A stretch of DNA of 35,464 nucleotides, taken from positions 1 through 35,464 of the forward strand of contig CAJURI010000022.1 of the NCBI GenBank assembly GCA_910588795.1, in the 5' to 3' direction. The notes beneath the pieces were generated by a model. It was not told the DNA's origin, ran no database searches, and worked only from the letters and a program-made list of their open reading frames with translations. This document shows positions 1 to 9,262 of the stretch, piece after piece. Position 1 is the stretch's first letter. The number at the start of each line of letters is the position of its first letter. This DNA comes from an uncultured Duncaniella sp. (GTDB lineage: Bacteria; Bacteroidota; Bacteroidia; Bacteroidales; Muribaculaceae). Made by a program: the position numbers and the translations under genes.

Positions 1-113
1 TTGTTGCTCAGGAACTTATAAATAAAGTTAAATTATAGTGTTGCGGAATTAAGGGTTACTTGAAATTATTTTAATTATAACTAATTTATAAGAGTTACTT
101 ATCATAATATAGA

Positions 114-2666
114 ATGAATAAATTTTTACTCCTGTTACTCTTGCCCTTTGTCGCGTTCGCATCATATGGCGCAAATGTGTCGGATCAGGACCTGACGCTG
201 TGGTATGACCGTCCTGCCGATTATTGGGTTGAGGCATTGCCTCTTGGCAACGGCCATCTCGGAGCCATGATGTATGGTATAGCGTCAAGGGACACTATTC
301 AGATCAATGAGGACACATTCTGGTCAGGAAGTCCTTACAACAACTATAATCCTAAAGCCAAAGGTAAGTTAAAGGAAATACAGTCGCTTATCGACCGGGG
401 AGAGTATGCCGAGGCTCAGAAACTGTCGATGGCCAATATCACAGCCGACAAGAGTATCACAGCCCACGGTATGATATATGAGTCGATAGGCAATCTCATA
501 CTTGATTTTCCCGGTGTGGACAGGATCCCTGACAATTATCGCCGGGAGCTTGACCTTGGCAGTGCCGTTGCCAAGGTGACATACACTGTGGACGGAGTAG
601 ACTACACTCGCGAGATGTTTGCGTCTCTTGCTGACGATCTGATCATAATACGGATTACTGCCTCAAAGCCCGGCAAGCTGACATTTACCGCATCATTCAC
701 AGGCCCTCTAAAGAAGAATCGTACCGTAGCGGTGACCGAGGTTGTAGATGGCACCGACAATATGCTTCGGGTCAGATGCTCTCATGCCCGGGAGGCGGAG
801 GAGAACATTCCTAACCGTCTGCATGCAACCGCTATAATCAAGGTCGTTGCTGACGGCGGGACCGAGACCGCCGATGCGGCGTCAGGCAGCATATCGGTCA
901 AGGATGCGGATGCCGCGACAATATATGTCTCGGCTGCCACTAATTTTAAGAATTACAGAGATATTTCGGACGACAGTGAAGCCAAGGCGATATCAGCGAT
1001 CAATAGATTCGTCAAGGATTACGCAACCGCCAAAAGTGATCACGTGGCGAAGTATCGCGGACAGTTCGGTAGAGTGAGCCTCAACCTTGGTTCCAATCCC
1101 GTGCAGGAGGCTAAGCCTACGGATGTGCGTATACGTGAGTTCTCCACGGTCCATGATCCGTCACTTGCCGCCATGTATTTCCAGTTCGGCCGTTATCTTC
1201 TTATAAGCAGTTCCCAGCCCGGCACACAGCCGGCTAATCTGCAGGGTATATGGAATCCGAATGCAGGGCAGTATCCGGCCTGGGACAGCAAGTACACGAC
1301 CAACATAAATGTGGAGATGAACTATTGGCCGGCGGAAGTCACCAATCTGAGCGAATGTCATGACCCGTTCCTGCAGATGGTCAGGGATGTGAGTGTGACA
1401 GGCCGTGAGTCGGCGTCGAAGATGTATGGCGCACGCGGATGGACCCTCCACCACAACACTGACCTCTGGCGTTCCACCGGAGCGGTCGATTATGCCTCAT
1501 GCAGCGTGTGGCCCACATGCAATGCATGGTTTGCTTCGCATCTGTGGGAGCGATATCTTTTTACCGGAGACAAGGAGTATCTTGCAGGGATATATCCGAT
1601 ATTGAAATCGGCTTGCGAGTTCTATCAGGATTTTCTTGTCAGGGATACGGAGACGGGATATATGGTGGTGTCGCCGTCTAATTCTCCTGAGAATCATCCC
1701 GGATTAGGGTCCTATATCGATGCCAATGGCAAGAAGCAGAGTGTGGCTCAGTTCAGCGGCGTGACGATGGACAATCAGATGGTGTATGATCTGCTCGGCA
1801 ACACCATATCCGCTGCCCGTGAATTGGGCGTTGACAAGGAATTTGCCGCAGATCTCGAGGATCTGAAGGTGCAGCTTCCGCCTATGCACGTCGGGAAGTA
1901 CGGCCAGTTGCAGGAATGGCTCAAGGACTGGGACCGTGAGACGAGCGGCCACCGCCATGTCTCGCATCTGTGGGGGCTTTTCCCCGGCAATCAGATATCT
2001 CCCTATTCCAATCCACAATTGTTTCAGGCAGCAAAGAAATCCTTGATCGGAAGGGGTGATGCGAGCCGTGGATGGTCGATGGGATGGAAAGTGTGCCTGT
2101 GGGCAAGACTGCTTGACGGAAACCATGCCCATACTCTGATATCCAATCAGCTCAAGCTTATGGATCCGAATGTGACCATCAAGTCGCAGGATGGGGGCAC
2201 TTATGCAAACATGTTTGACGCGCACCCTCCGTTTCAGATCGATGGAAATTTCGGATGCACGGCCGGCATAGCCGAGATGCTTGTGCAGAGTCACGACGGA
2301 GGGGTACATCTTCTTCCGGCACTCCCTGATGTGTGGCCGCAGGGTGAAGTGAAAGGACTGAGGACACGTGGCGGATTTGAGATCGCTGACATGAAGTGGA
2401 GCGATGGCAAGCTCACGTCGGTGACCATAAAATCTACTCTCGGAGGCAATCTGAGACTTCGCACGGCTTCGGCTTTGTGTGATGCGGACGGCAGGAGCCT
2501 CACAAGGGCAAAGGGTATCAATCCCAATCCGTTGAATGGGGTCTACACGATATCCTCACCCATGATCAGCAATCCTGATAAGATTCCTGCACTTGATCTG
2601 CCTGTCACCAATCTTTACGACATCCCCACAGAGGCGGGAGCTACATATACGTTCGTTGCCAGATAG
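114..2666 (+). CDS. GH95 family alpha-L-fucosidase, secreted
   Basis: This is a glycoside hydrolase of family 95, which removes terminal L-fucose (typically alpha-1,2-linked) from host or dietary glycans by an inverting mechanism; some members act on L-galactose. A hydrophobic signal peptide covers residues 1-20. The N-terminal beta domain starts with the family pattern LWYDRPADYWVEALPLGNG near residue 29. In the (alpha/alpha)6 domain I see the family residues: N397 and N399 in the NINVEMNYW motif (base activation), E526 in SPSNSPEN (general acid) and D710 in FQIDGNFG. At 850 aa it is full length. It lies upstream of and co-oriented with susC/susD but is separated from them by a hairpin and a promoter, so it probably has its own transcript or belongs to genes left of the window. 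No clear -7 element is visible in bases 1-113. Family assignment is firm; linkage preference is inferred. Confidence 0.95.
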   Translation: MNKFLLLLLLPFVAFASYGANVSDQDLTLWYDRPADYWVEALPLGNGHLGAMMYGIASRDTIQINEDTFWSGSPYNNYNPKAKGKLKEIQSLIDRGEYAEAQKLSMANITADKSITAHGMIYESIGNLILDFPGVDRIPDNYRRELDLGSAVAKVTYTVDGVDYTREMFASLADDLIIIRITASKPGKLTFTASFTGPLKKNRTVAVTEVVDGTDNMLRVRCSHAREAEENIPNRLHATAIIKVVADGGTETADAASGSISVKDADAATIYVSAATNFKNYRDISDDSEAKAISAINRFVKDYATAKSDHVAKYRGQFGRVSLNLGSNPVQEAKPTDVRIREFSTVHDPSLAAMYFQFGRYLLISSSQPGTQPANLQGIWNPNAGQYPAWDSKYTTNINVEMNYWPAEVTNLSECHDPFLQMVRDVSVTGRESASKMYGARGWTLHHNTDLWRSTGAVDYASCSVWPTCNAWFASHLWERYLFTGDKEYLAGIYPILKSACEFYQDFLVRDTETGYMVVSPSNSPENHPGLGSYIDANGKKQSVAQFSGVTMDNQMVYDLLGNTISAARELGVDKEFAADLEDLKVQLPPMHVGKYGQLQEWLKDWDRETSGHRHVSHLWGLFPGNQISPYSNPQLFQAAKKSLIGRGDASRGWSMGWKVCLWARLLDGNHAHTLISNQLKLMDPNVTIKSQDGGTYANMFDAHPPFQIDGNFGCTAGIAEMLVQSHDGGVHLLPALPDVWPQGEVKGLRTRGGFEIADMKWSDGKLTSVTIKSTLGGNLRLRTASALCDADGRSLTRAKGINPNPLNGVYTISSPMISNPDKIPALDLPVTNLYDIPTEAGATYTFVAR

Positions 2667-2750
2667 GTGATGGATGATCCGGATATATTGGATATTTTTG
2701 TTCCAATTAAAAGGATTTATGTAGGAATTTAAGAGGTTATTAAACACCCT

Positions 2751-2802
2751 CTAATAATGGAAAGTATGGCGGAGCACACTCCGCCATACTTTCCATTATT
2801 AG
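2751..2802. terminator. 24-bp perfect inverted repeat with 4-nt loop (terminator-like hairpin)
   Basis: Bases 2751-2774 and 2779-2802 are exact reverse complements, separated by the loop CACA. It lies 85 bases after the GH95 stop and before the susC promoter, so a transcriptional stop between the two is the simplest role. There is no immediate U run, although the following bases (2810-2832) are T-rich. It is far longer and more perfect than an ordinary terminator. The rest of the gap 2667-3002 holds only AT-rich sequence and the susC promoter. Confidence 0.6.
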
Positions 2803-2930
2803 TCATGCCCTCTTATTATTTTAATTGTTTTGATAGCATTCAGTCGGATCGTTCTATGGTTTCTATGACATTTGTTGATTTTTTTTGGAGAATAATTTAA
2901 AATTATTGCAAATTATTAACATAAATGTTG

Positions 2931-2938
2931 TATCTTTG
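2931..2938 (+). promoter_or_regulatory. Bacteroidetes -7 element (TATCTTTG) upstream of susC
   Basis: TATCTTTG matches the Bacteroidetes -7 consensus TAnnTTTG. A possible -33 TTG lies at 2906-2908, about 22 bases upstream in an AT-rich stretch. The start site would fall near 2945, giving a leader of roughly 60 nt before the susC ATG at 3003. Confidence 0.65.
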
Positions 2939-3002
2939 CGGTTGGATGTATTGTGGTATTGAAAATATAACACTTTATATATATTAACCTTAAATTTCAA
3001 CA

Positions 3003-6000
3003 ATGAGAAACGAGAAATTTCTACAAATCAGAGGTTCCCGAAGTGAATTTTGTCGTCACTTTGGGCGTGTCTGCTTCTCGGTGATTTTTGTTCTGGTAGC
3101 CTTGATAGTATCGGCACAGGATAAGGCCGTCAGCGGAACAGTGATTGATGAAACAGGCGAACCGGTCATCGGAGCGACTGTAATGGTAAAAGGGAGCAAG
3201 ATCGGGACAGCTACCGATATTGACGGGAAATACACCCTAAATACCCCCCCCACAGCGTTTTAGCTATTAGTTATGTAGGCTACGTCACACAGGAAATTCC
3301 TGTTGATGGTCGTAGCGTGATTGATGTGACCCTCAAAGAGAGTCGTGAGATGCTCGATGAGGTGGTGGTAGTAGGATATGGTACTGTAAAGAAACGAGAT
3401 CTCACTGGTGCTGTCGCATCGGTAAAGAGTGGAGATCTCACTATGACACCTGTAGCGAGTGCTACAGAGGCACTTGAAGGCCGAGTTGCCGGTCTTGATA
3501 TTACACGAGAGTCAGGACAGGCAGGATCGGGCACAAAGATTCTTCTTCGCGGTAATCGCTCCCTTACAGCAGGTCAGGACCCGCTTTTTGTGATCGACGG
3601 TATTCCAGGATCAATTGATAATCTCAATCCTAACGACATTCAGTCGATTGACATTCTTAAGGATGCCTCCTCGACAGCCATCTATGGTTCAGCCGGTGCC
3701 AACGGTGTGATCATGATCACTACCAAGCAGGCTGAGGAAGGTAAGGTGCAGGTGGATCTTGACGCTTATTTTGGATGGAATGGTTTTGCCAAATATCCCA
3801 AGGCTCTCAGCGGTGACGCTTGGCTTGACTATCTCAAGGAAGGATATTATGCCACAACCGGAAATCAGGCTTCCGATCTTACACAGCTATTCAACGGCTA
3901 TGGCTATAATGCCGATGTGATCAGACCCTATGTTGAACAGGGCAAATGGATCGATTGGGTCGACGAGACTCTAAAGACCGGTACTCAACAGAACTATTCA
4001 GTGTCAGTCAGAGGTGGCAATGAGCGTTTTAAAGGTCATTTCTCCTTAGGCTATAACCGTACTGAAGGTATATACCGTGACGATAAGTCTGATCTATATA
4101 CCTCTCGTTTCGGTATGGATCTCAAGGTCAATAAGTGGTTGACTGCGGGACTGCAGGGCGGATTGACTTTCCGTGATGTTGACAGTCGTTCCACACGTCT
4201 TAACCGTACATTCAGTTATGTTCCGGTGGGGGATGTGTACGATGCTGAAGGAAATATCAACATTTATCCTGTGGATGGTCTGCAGGATCAGGTGAGCCTC
4301 TTGGCTGATGAACGTGATGGCGTGTACAAAAAGAATTCCAAGACATTTGCTTTCACTGCCAATCCATATCTTGATGTAACGATTCTTCCCGAGATGCTCA
4401 CATTCCGTACGATTCTCGGCACATCGGTGAGCAGCAGCCGTACAGGTGAATTCAAAAGCAATGATACATTCATGATGCTTACAGGATCGGAGACAGCAAT
4501 ACGCAAGGCTTCTCTCGATCCCAATCTCAACTACAATTATACTTGGGAGAATATACTCAATTTCCGTAAATCCTGGAACAACACTCATAATCTTGGGCTG
4601 ACTCTTATCACCTCGTGGGCTTATAATCAGACGGAGAAACATACTGCCTATAATGAAGGCTTCCTTTATGACAAGTTCCTTTGGTATTCGCTGTCATCAG
4701 GCACCAATCCTTCCGTATCCTCCTCTTACACTCAGACCAAACGCATGTCCTATGCGGCTCGTGTCAACTATGACTATCTCGGACGCTACCTGTTCACAGC
4801 TTCCGTTCGTCAGGACGGTGTGTCACAGCTTTATAATCATTGGGACACATTCCCTGCTGCAGCATTGGCATGGCGTATTTCCGATGAGCCTTTCATGGAA
4901 TCGACACGCAACTGGCTCAACAACCTGAAACTCCGCGTGGGATATGGTGTGTCAGGCAATCCTAATGTCGATGCTTATGTGTCGCGTACAGAGGTTACGT
5001 CCAATGGTCTTGACAATATCAATTTCGGTTCGGGTGCCGTCACGTCAAGTGTGCTTTCGCAGGCCGTAGGTAATGTGGAGATGGGATGGGAGAAATCCTA
5101 TAACTGGAATATCGGTGTCGATTTCGGTATAATCAATAACCGTATCGACGGTGCGTTGGAATTCTATGATACCGATACCAAGGACGTGCTGTATTCGCGT
5201 AATCTACCATCGACAGGTGGATTATTCAAACCGAAGAATCCGTATAAGATGGTATGCAATGTAGCTCGTATGCGCAATACTGGTTTTGAAATGACTATCA
5301 ACAGCCGTAATATTATCACAAAGGATTTCCAGTGGACAACGACCCTGACATTCGCAGCTAACAAAGAGCGAGTTAAATCCATTGATCTCGGCAGTGGCAC
5401 TACTGTAGATAATCTCGTGTCGCTCGGACTGTTTATGGACAATCCCAAGGACATGATCTATAACTACCGTAAACTCGGTATATGGCAGAAGGGCGAGGAG
5501 GCTGATGCCGCTGTGTTCGGGCTTCTTCCCGGTGACTCAAAAGTGAATACCAGGCTCGTAAAGGTGAGCGACGGTCTTTGGACTCTGACTGAAGAGGATG
5601 GCACAGTGACCGAGTACACTGCCGAAAAACCTTATCAGATCGGAGAAAAGGACAAAGAGCTTATCGGTCATAAGTCTCCGTCATGGACAGCAGGTCTAAA
5701 CAACTCTTTCTACTATAAGGGATTCGATCTGAATGTGTTCATCACAGCGCGTTGGGGACAGACTGTTGAGAGCCCGATTCTCGGATATTTCGGTCGAGTT
5801 GCAATGCCTGATTTTTATGATTATTGGACAGAAAGCAATCCAACCAATGATTTCCCTCGTCCGTATATGTCACGCTCCACAAGCCATTCAGCATCCAATC
5901 TCGGACTTGGTATTGTGGATGGTTCCTACTGGAAAATAAAGACTATTTCTCTTGGATACTCACTCCCGAAGAATGTGCTTGATAAGGCAGGTATGAGTCG

Positions 6001-6142
6001 TTGCCGCTTATACGGCACTATAAGTAATCCGTTTGTGTTTGCAAAGGATAAACTTCTGCGAGATGTCGATCCGGAGACTGGCGGAACAGACGGATTTCCG
6101 CTTTACAAGCAGATAGTGTTTGGTGTAAACCTCTCATTCTAA
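3003..6142 (+). pseudogene. SusC/RagA-family TonB-dependent transporter, out of frame at a C8 tract
   Basis: This outer-membrane beta barrel imports oligosaccharides with its SusD partner, driven by TonB. The first part (3003-3263) encodes an unusually long N-terminal leader, a hydrophobic signal segment ending VSAQ near residue 39, and a carboxypeptidase-regulatory-like domain up to YTLNTPP. The frame then ends at TAG 3261. The rest (to 6142) resumes in another frame with LAISYVGYVTQEI, the TonB-box-like DEVVVVGYG, the plug (LLRGNRSL, DPLFVIDGIPG, DILKDASSTAIYGSAGANGV) and the barrel, ending VFGVNLSF. Adding one C to the eight at 3244-3251 joins both frames into a 1046-residue protein of normal SusC size with canonical domain spacing. 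The ATG at 3317 is internal, not a real start. susD follows after 23 bases. The frameshift may be a real phase-OFF state, a mutation or an assembly error. Confidence 0.9.
3244..3251 (+). repeat. Homopolymer of eight C inside susC
   Basis: Eight consecutive C sit at the join between the regulatory-like domain and the SYVGY strand of SusC. Nine C (or six) would restore the open frame; eight or seven end it within a few codons. The tract is a plausible slipped-strand mispairing site. Confidence 0.9.
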
Positions 6143-6165
6143 AATTTATAGCTTAGAAATTCAAC

Positions 6166-8070
6166 ATGAAAAATATATTTAGAAAAACATTGGCGGTAGT
6201 GCTCTGCACCGCTATGTTCACCGGATGCAGTCTTGACGAATGGAATCCGTCGACTGTCGACGTGGAGACGGCTTATGCCGAGCGTCCTGGGTTTGAGAGC
6301 CTGATCAATTATTGCTATGACGGTTACTACTACCTGTATGGTAAGATTGACGGTATCGGTGCTATGGAGCTTGGTACGGATCTTTGGATAAGCGAATCAT
6401 TTGAGAGCGGTTTCTCACAGTATAACTCGAATATGAATACCCAATTGGGCACTCTTAAGACTCTTTGGGAGGGATTTTATTCTACAATAAACTATGCGAA
6501 CACTGCGATATATTATGCTTCATCTGTGACAGGCTATGCTTCTCAGGATGAACTTTATGCAAAACTTGCAGAGGCTTATTTTTTCCGTGGATGGGCTAAC
6601 TGGCATCTTGTGGAGCAGTTTGGCGGAGTGGTGCTCAACACCACGTCTTCGGCTGTGACCGGTATAAACAACAGTCCTGCAAGAAGTTCGGAGAGCGATT
6701 TCTACGATCTTATCATAAGTGACTTGAATTTTGCTAAGGATTATCTTCCTTATTCCCAGGGAGATGATCGTGGTCGTGTCAGCAAGAAGGCTGCCCTGGC
6801 AATGCTTGCCAAGGTGTATCTACAGCGGACCCGACTTAAAGAGGCTAATGCGGAAGAGTATGCACGTCTGGCTCTACAGACAGCTGAAGAACTGATAAAT
6901 AATGCTTCAAAATACAATTGCGCTCTTTACACCAGTGATGCCGATAAGTCAGGTTATGCCAAGCTTTGGGATGGTGAGAACAACAAGAATAACACAGAGT
7001 TCCTTTTCATCGAAGCTATTGACCATGAAGGTGACAAGAATCCTGAGGGTAACAACCGTGGACGTACACGCCAGTATTATGAGATGCGTTTACAGAATTA
7101 TACCGCGTGGGGTCTTGCCGAGAAGAATTGTGCATGGTACGGCCGTTCCAACAGTATCGGCATCAAGCCGACGAAGTATCTTCTGACCACTGTGTTTGAA
7201 CCGGTCAGGAATCCTGCCGATACTCGTTTTGCCAACACATTCTTTACCGAGTATTATAATTCATCCTGGGGTGATAAGAAAATTTCCCAGTCCATGATTG
7301 ATCAGTTCGGCAAGGATGCCTCTCTGCTTAACCATGTGATCAAGAATACAGCCGGAACATATAAGCCCGGTGAAATGTATTATGGCGGACGTACTGTGTT
7401 CTATCAGAACAATTCTTCCGGCAACTGCAATATGGTGGACGAGAATGGTGACGGATGGCTTGACGGAATTTCCGTGCTGACCCCTAACTATACGATGTCG
7501 GCGGCAGAGAAAGCTATGCTTCCCTTTGTGTGTGTTGATCCGTCCGATATGTTTACTGCTGACGGGAAATGGGTGACAGAGACCACCAATCCTGATTTAG
7601 GCTCCATATATAAGAACACTTATCCGTCAATGAATAAGTTTTCGTCCATTAAGTGGATCAAGGACAATCAGAAGTGGGAGGGTGATATTCCTGTGATACG
7701 TCTCGGAGAGATATATCTTGTGGCAGCCGAGGCTGCACTCCGCGCAAGCAATGACCAAGCTAAAGCTCTAAAATATGTACAGCCTTTACGTGACCGTGCA
7801 GCTGTGACAGGACGTCAGGCTGAGATGAAGGTCAATCAGGGTGATATGACCATCGATTTCATCCTTCAGGAGCGTGCGCGCGAACTTGCCGGTGAACAGG
7901 TGCGCTGGTATGACCTTAAGCGTTGTGGCAAGCTCACAAAGAGTTTCTTTGCCGCCACCAATCCTGACATCCTTTTCTTTGATGAGGCAAAGCACATTGT
8001 TCGTCCCATACCTCAGAGCTTCCTTGATGCGATTGCCAATCCTAATGAATTTGGTACCAATGGATATTAA
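6166..8070 (+). CDS. SusD/RagB-family glycan-binding outer-membrane lipoprotein
   Basis: This is the surface-exposed lipoprotein partner that caps the SusC barrel and binds the glycan. A lipoprotein signal ends in the lipobox FTGC with C21 as the acylated cysteine, followed by SLDE, an acidic stretch that fits surface export. The body has SusD features: TPR-like helices in the N-terminal half (AEAYFFRGWANWHLVEQFGG, SKKAALAMLAKVYLQRT) and the C-terminal family pattern VIRLGEIYLVAAEAALR followed by LQERARELAGEQVRWYDLKR. At 634 aa it is of usual length and intact. It lies 23 bases behind susC and shares its transcript, so a susC OFF state should reduce glycan uptake even though susD is complete. 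The substrate cannot be read from the sequence; the adjacent GH95 gene suggests fucosylated glycans. Confidence 0.95.
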   Translation: MKNIFRKTLAVVLCTAMFTGCSLDEWNPSTVDVETAYAERPGFESLINYCYDGYYYLYGKIDGIGAMELGTDLWISESFESGFSQYNSNMNTQLGTLKTLWEGFYSTINYANTAIYYASSVTGYASQDELYAKLAEAYFFRGWANWHLVEQFGGVVLNTTSSAVTGINNSPARSSESDFYDLIISDLNFAKDYLPYSQGDDRGRVSKKAALAMLAKVYLQRTRLKEANAEEYARLALQTAEELINNASKYNCALYTSDADKSGYAKLWDGENNKNNTEFLFIEAIDHEGDKNPEGNNRGRTRQYYEMRLQNYTAWGLAEKNCAWYGRSNSIGIKPTKYLLTTVFEPVRNPADTRFANTFFTEYYNSSWGDKKISQSMIDQFGKDASLLNHVIKNTAGTYKPGEMYYGGRTVFYQNNSSGNCNMVDENGDGWLDGISVLTPNYTMSAAEKAMLPFVCVDPSDMFTADGKWVTETTNPDLGSIYKNTYPSMNKFSSIKWIKDNQKWEGDIPVIRLGEIYLVAAEAALRASNDQAKALKYVQPLRDRAAVTGRQAEMKVNQGDMTIDFILQERARELAGEQVRWYDLKRCGKLTKSFFAATNPDILFFDEAKHIVRPIPQSFLDAIANPNEFGTNGY

Positions 8071-8085
8071 ATATATATGATATGT

Positions 8086-8115
8086 CGGATTCTCGGTGTT
8101 TGCATTGAGAATCCG
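8086..8115 (+). other. 9-bp perfect hairpin after susD
   Basis: CGGATTCTC (8086-8094) pairs with GAGAATCCG (8107-8115) around a 12-nt loop, just after the susD stop and just before a stronger terminator. It may protect the 3' end or act as a secondary terminator. Confidence 0.5.
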
Positions 8116-8134
8116 ATTCTCTAAGTTGATGAGA

Positions 8135-8166
8135 CGGGATCTGCGTGAGCAGGTCCCGCCTTTTTT
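8135..8166 (+). terminator. Rho-independent terminator of the susCD transcript
   Basis: CGGGATCTGC (8135-8144) pairs with GCAGGTCCCG (8149-8158) with one wobble pair and a 4-nt loop, followed by CC and six T (8161-8166). It ends the + strand transcript 17 bases before the convergent kinase gene ends at 8183. Confidence 0.85.
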
Positions 8167-8182
8167 ATGCGATGTCTCAGCC

Positions 8183-9262
8183 TTATTTACTGGGGAAAAG
8201 TCCGCCCCAGGGATAGCTGCCAGGTTTCATGGTGATGTGGATGCCGGCGGGAGTGTTCATGCGTATCACTCCCGGGGCTATCTCGTCGGTAATGGTCAGT
8301 GTGTCCCATCCCAGTCTGCGCAATATTGCGTAGGCTGTGGCTCCACCTTCGATAATAAGCTCGCGTGGAGCGCGGATACCGATGAAACGGTCAACAGTCT
8401 CTGCCATGGTCTCGCGAAGATATGTCGCGCTCTCTTTCCCTGTGCGGTGACGGTCGCGGATAGCGAGAATTATGGAGCGGTTGGCGGCATAATGTCCTGA
8501 GATTTCGCTGATCCATCCGTCGGGACCGGATATGCCGTCATAAAGGTCGGTAGGCATGAAGAATGTCTCGGCTCCGCAGTCAATGGCCCGGCTCTGTGTG
8601 CTTCCGCATACTATCAGTGCGTCACTCAGGTCTATGTCTACTTTTGGAGATGAGGAGGTGCCGCGGCATCGGCAGTGCTTCATCAGAAATGCCGTGAACA
8701 GGTCGGCTGCTCCAACAAGAAGCGTGTCGTCGCCGGCATTGTCCACTTCTCTCCGTATGTCTTCTTCGCTCACGGCATCGGCAAAATGCACGTTGCTCTC
8801 CAAGGCATCGGGAAAACGTTCAGTCAGGACCGATGAGAATGCCGGAAATTCAGGGTCAAACGAGAAATCCGTCTCATGGATGGGCTTTTCGCCTATGTAG
8901 TAAGTGCCGTTTCGTATGATTCTCCCTTTGGATGGATTGGCGGGAATGTACAGTGCTTCCCTGTATCGTGTTAGCCGCAGCAGAGGAGTCAGTTCAGCGA
9001 CTACATTCCCTCTGAGAGCGGAATCGGTCTTCTTGAAGATATGTTTCACCGTGCTCATTCCTGCCAGTGAGGAGGCAACTCTTGCGGACTCTTCGGCAGC
9101 CTCGGCCCCGGTCATTGAACGTGTGTCGGTGGCTATGACCGACACATCGCATGAAGGGATGTCCTTGGGTGAGGTCGACATGTTTACAGAGAGACCGAGA
9201 CGGTGGGCTATGCCCGCCATCTCGGCTGCTCCTGTGATGTCGTCGGCTATAACGGCAATCAT
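8183..9262 (-). CDS. DUF1537 four-carbon acid sugar kinase (D-threonate/D-erythronate kinase-like)
   Basis: DUF1537 kinases phosphorylate the terminal hydroxyl of C4 sugar acids; DtnK makes D-threonate 4-phosphate and partners with PdxA2. The N-terminal motif ADDITGAAE (residues 6-14) is the substrate-domain signature, and the C-terminal half carries a GGATA nucleotide-domain motif. The C terminus reads KPGSYPWGG, where many characterised proteobacterial members have a glycine-rich KSGGFG-type loop, so this may belong to a distinct subfamily. The 359-aa length is shorter than the roughly 420 aa of many DtnK/OtnK proteins. Its ATG overlaps the upstream pdxA-like stop (TAATG), implying coupled translation. 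It is the last gene of the five-gene operon. Kinase family is firm, exact substrate inferred. Confidence 0.85.
   Translation of the reverse strand: MIAVIADDITGAAEMAGIAHRLGLSVNMSTSPKDIPSCDVSVIATDTRSMTGAEAAEESARVASSLAGMSTVKHIFKKTDSALRGNVVAELTPLLRLTRYREALYIPANPSKGRIIRNGTYYIGEKPIHETDFSFDPEFPAFSSVLTERFPDALESNVHFADAVSEEDIRREVDNAGDDTLLVGAADLFTAFLMKHCRCRGTSSSPKVDIDLSDALIVCGSTQSRAIDCGAETFFMPTDLYDGISGPDGWISEISGHYAANRSIILAIRDRHRTGKESATYLRETMAETVDRFIGIRAPRELIIEGGATAYAILRRLGWDTLTITDEIAPGVIRMNTPAGIHITMKPGSYPWGGLFPSK

Noticed and set aside
1704..2309. 201-aa antisense ORF within the fucosidase gene
   Set aside because: It is a shadow of the GH95 frame with no recognisable domain.
3317..6142. Separate gene starting at ATG 3317
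   Set aside because: It begins inside the conserved SusC domain and lacks a signal peptide; it is the remainder of the frameshifted susC.
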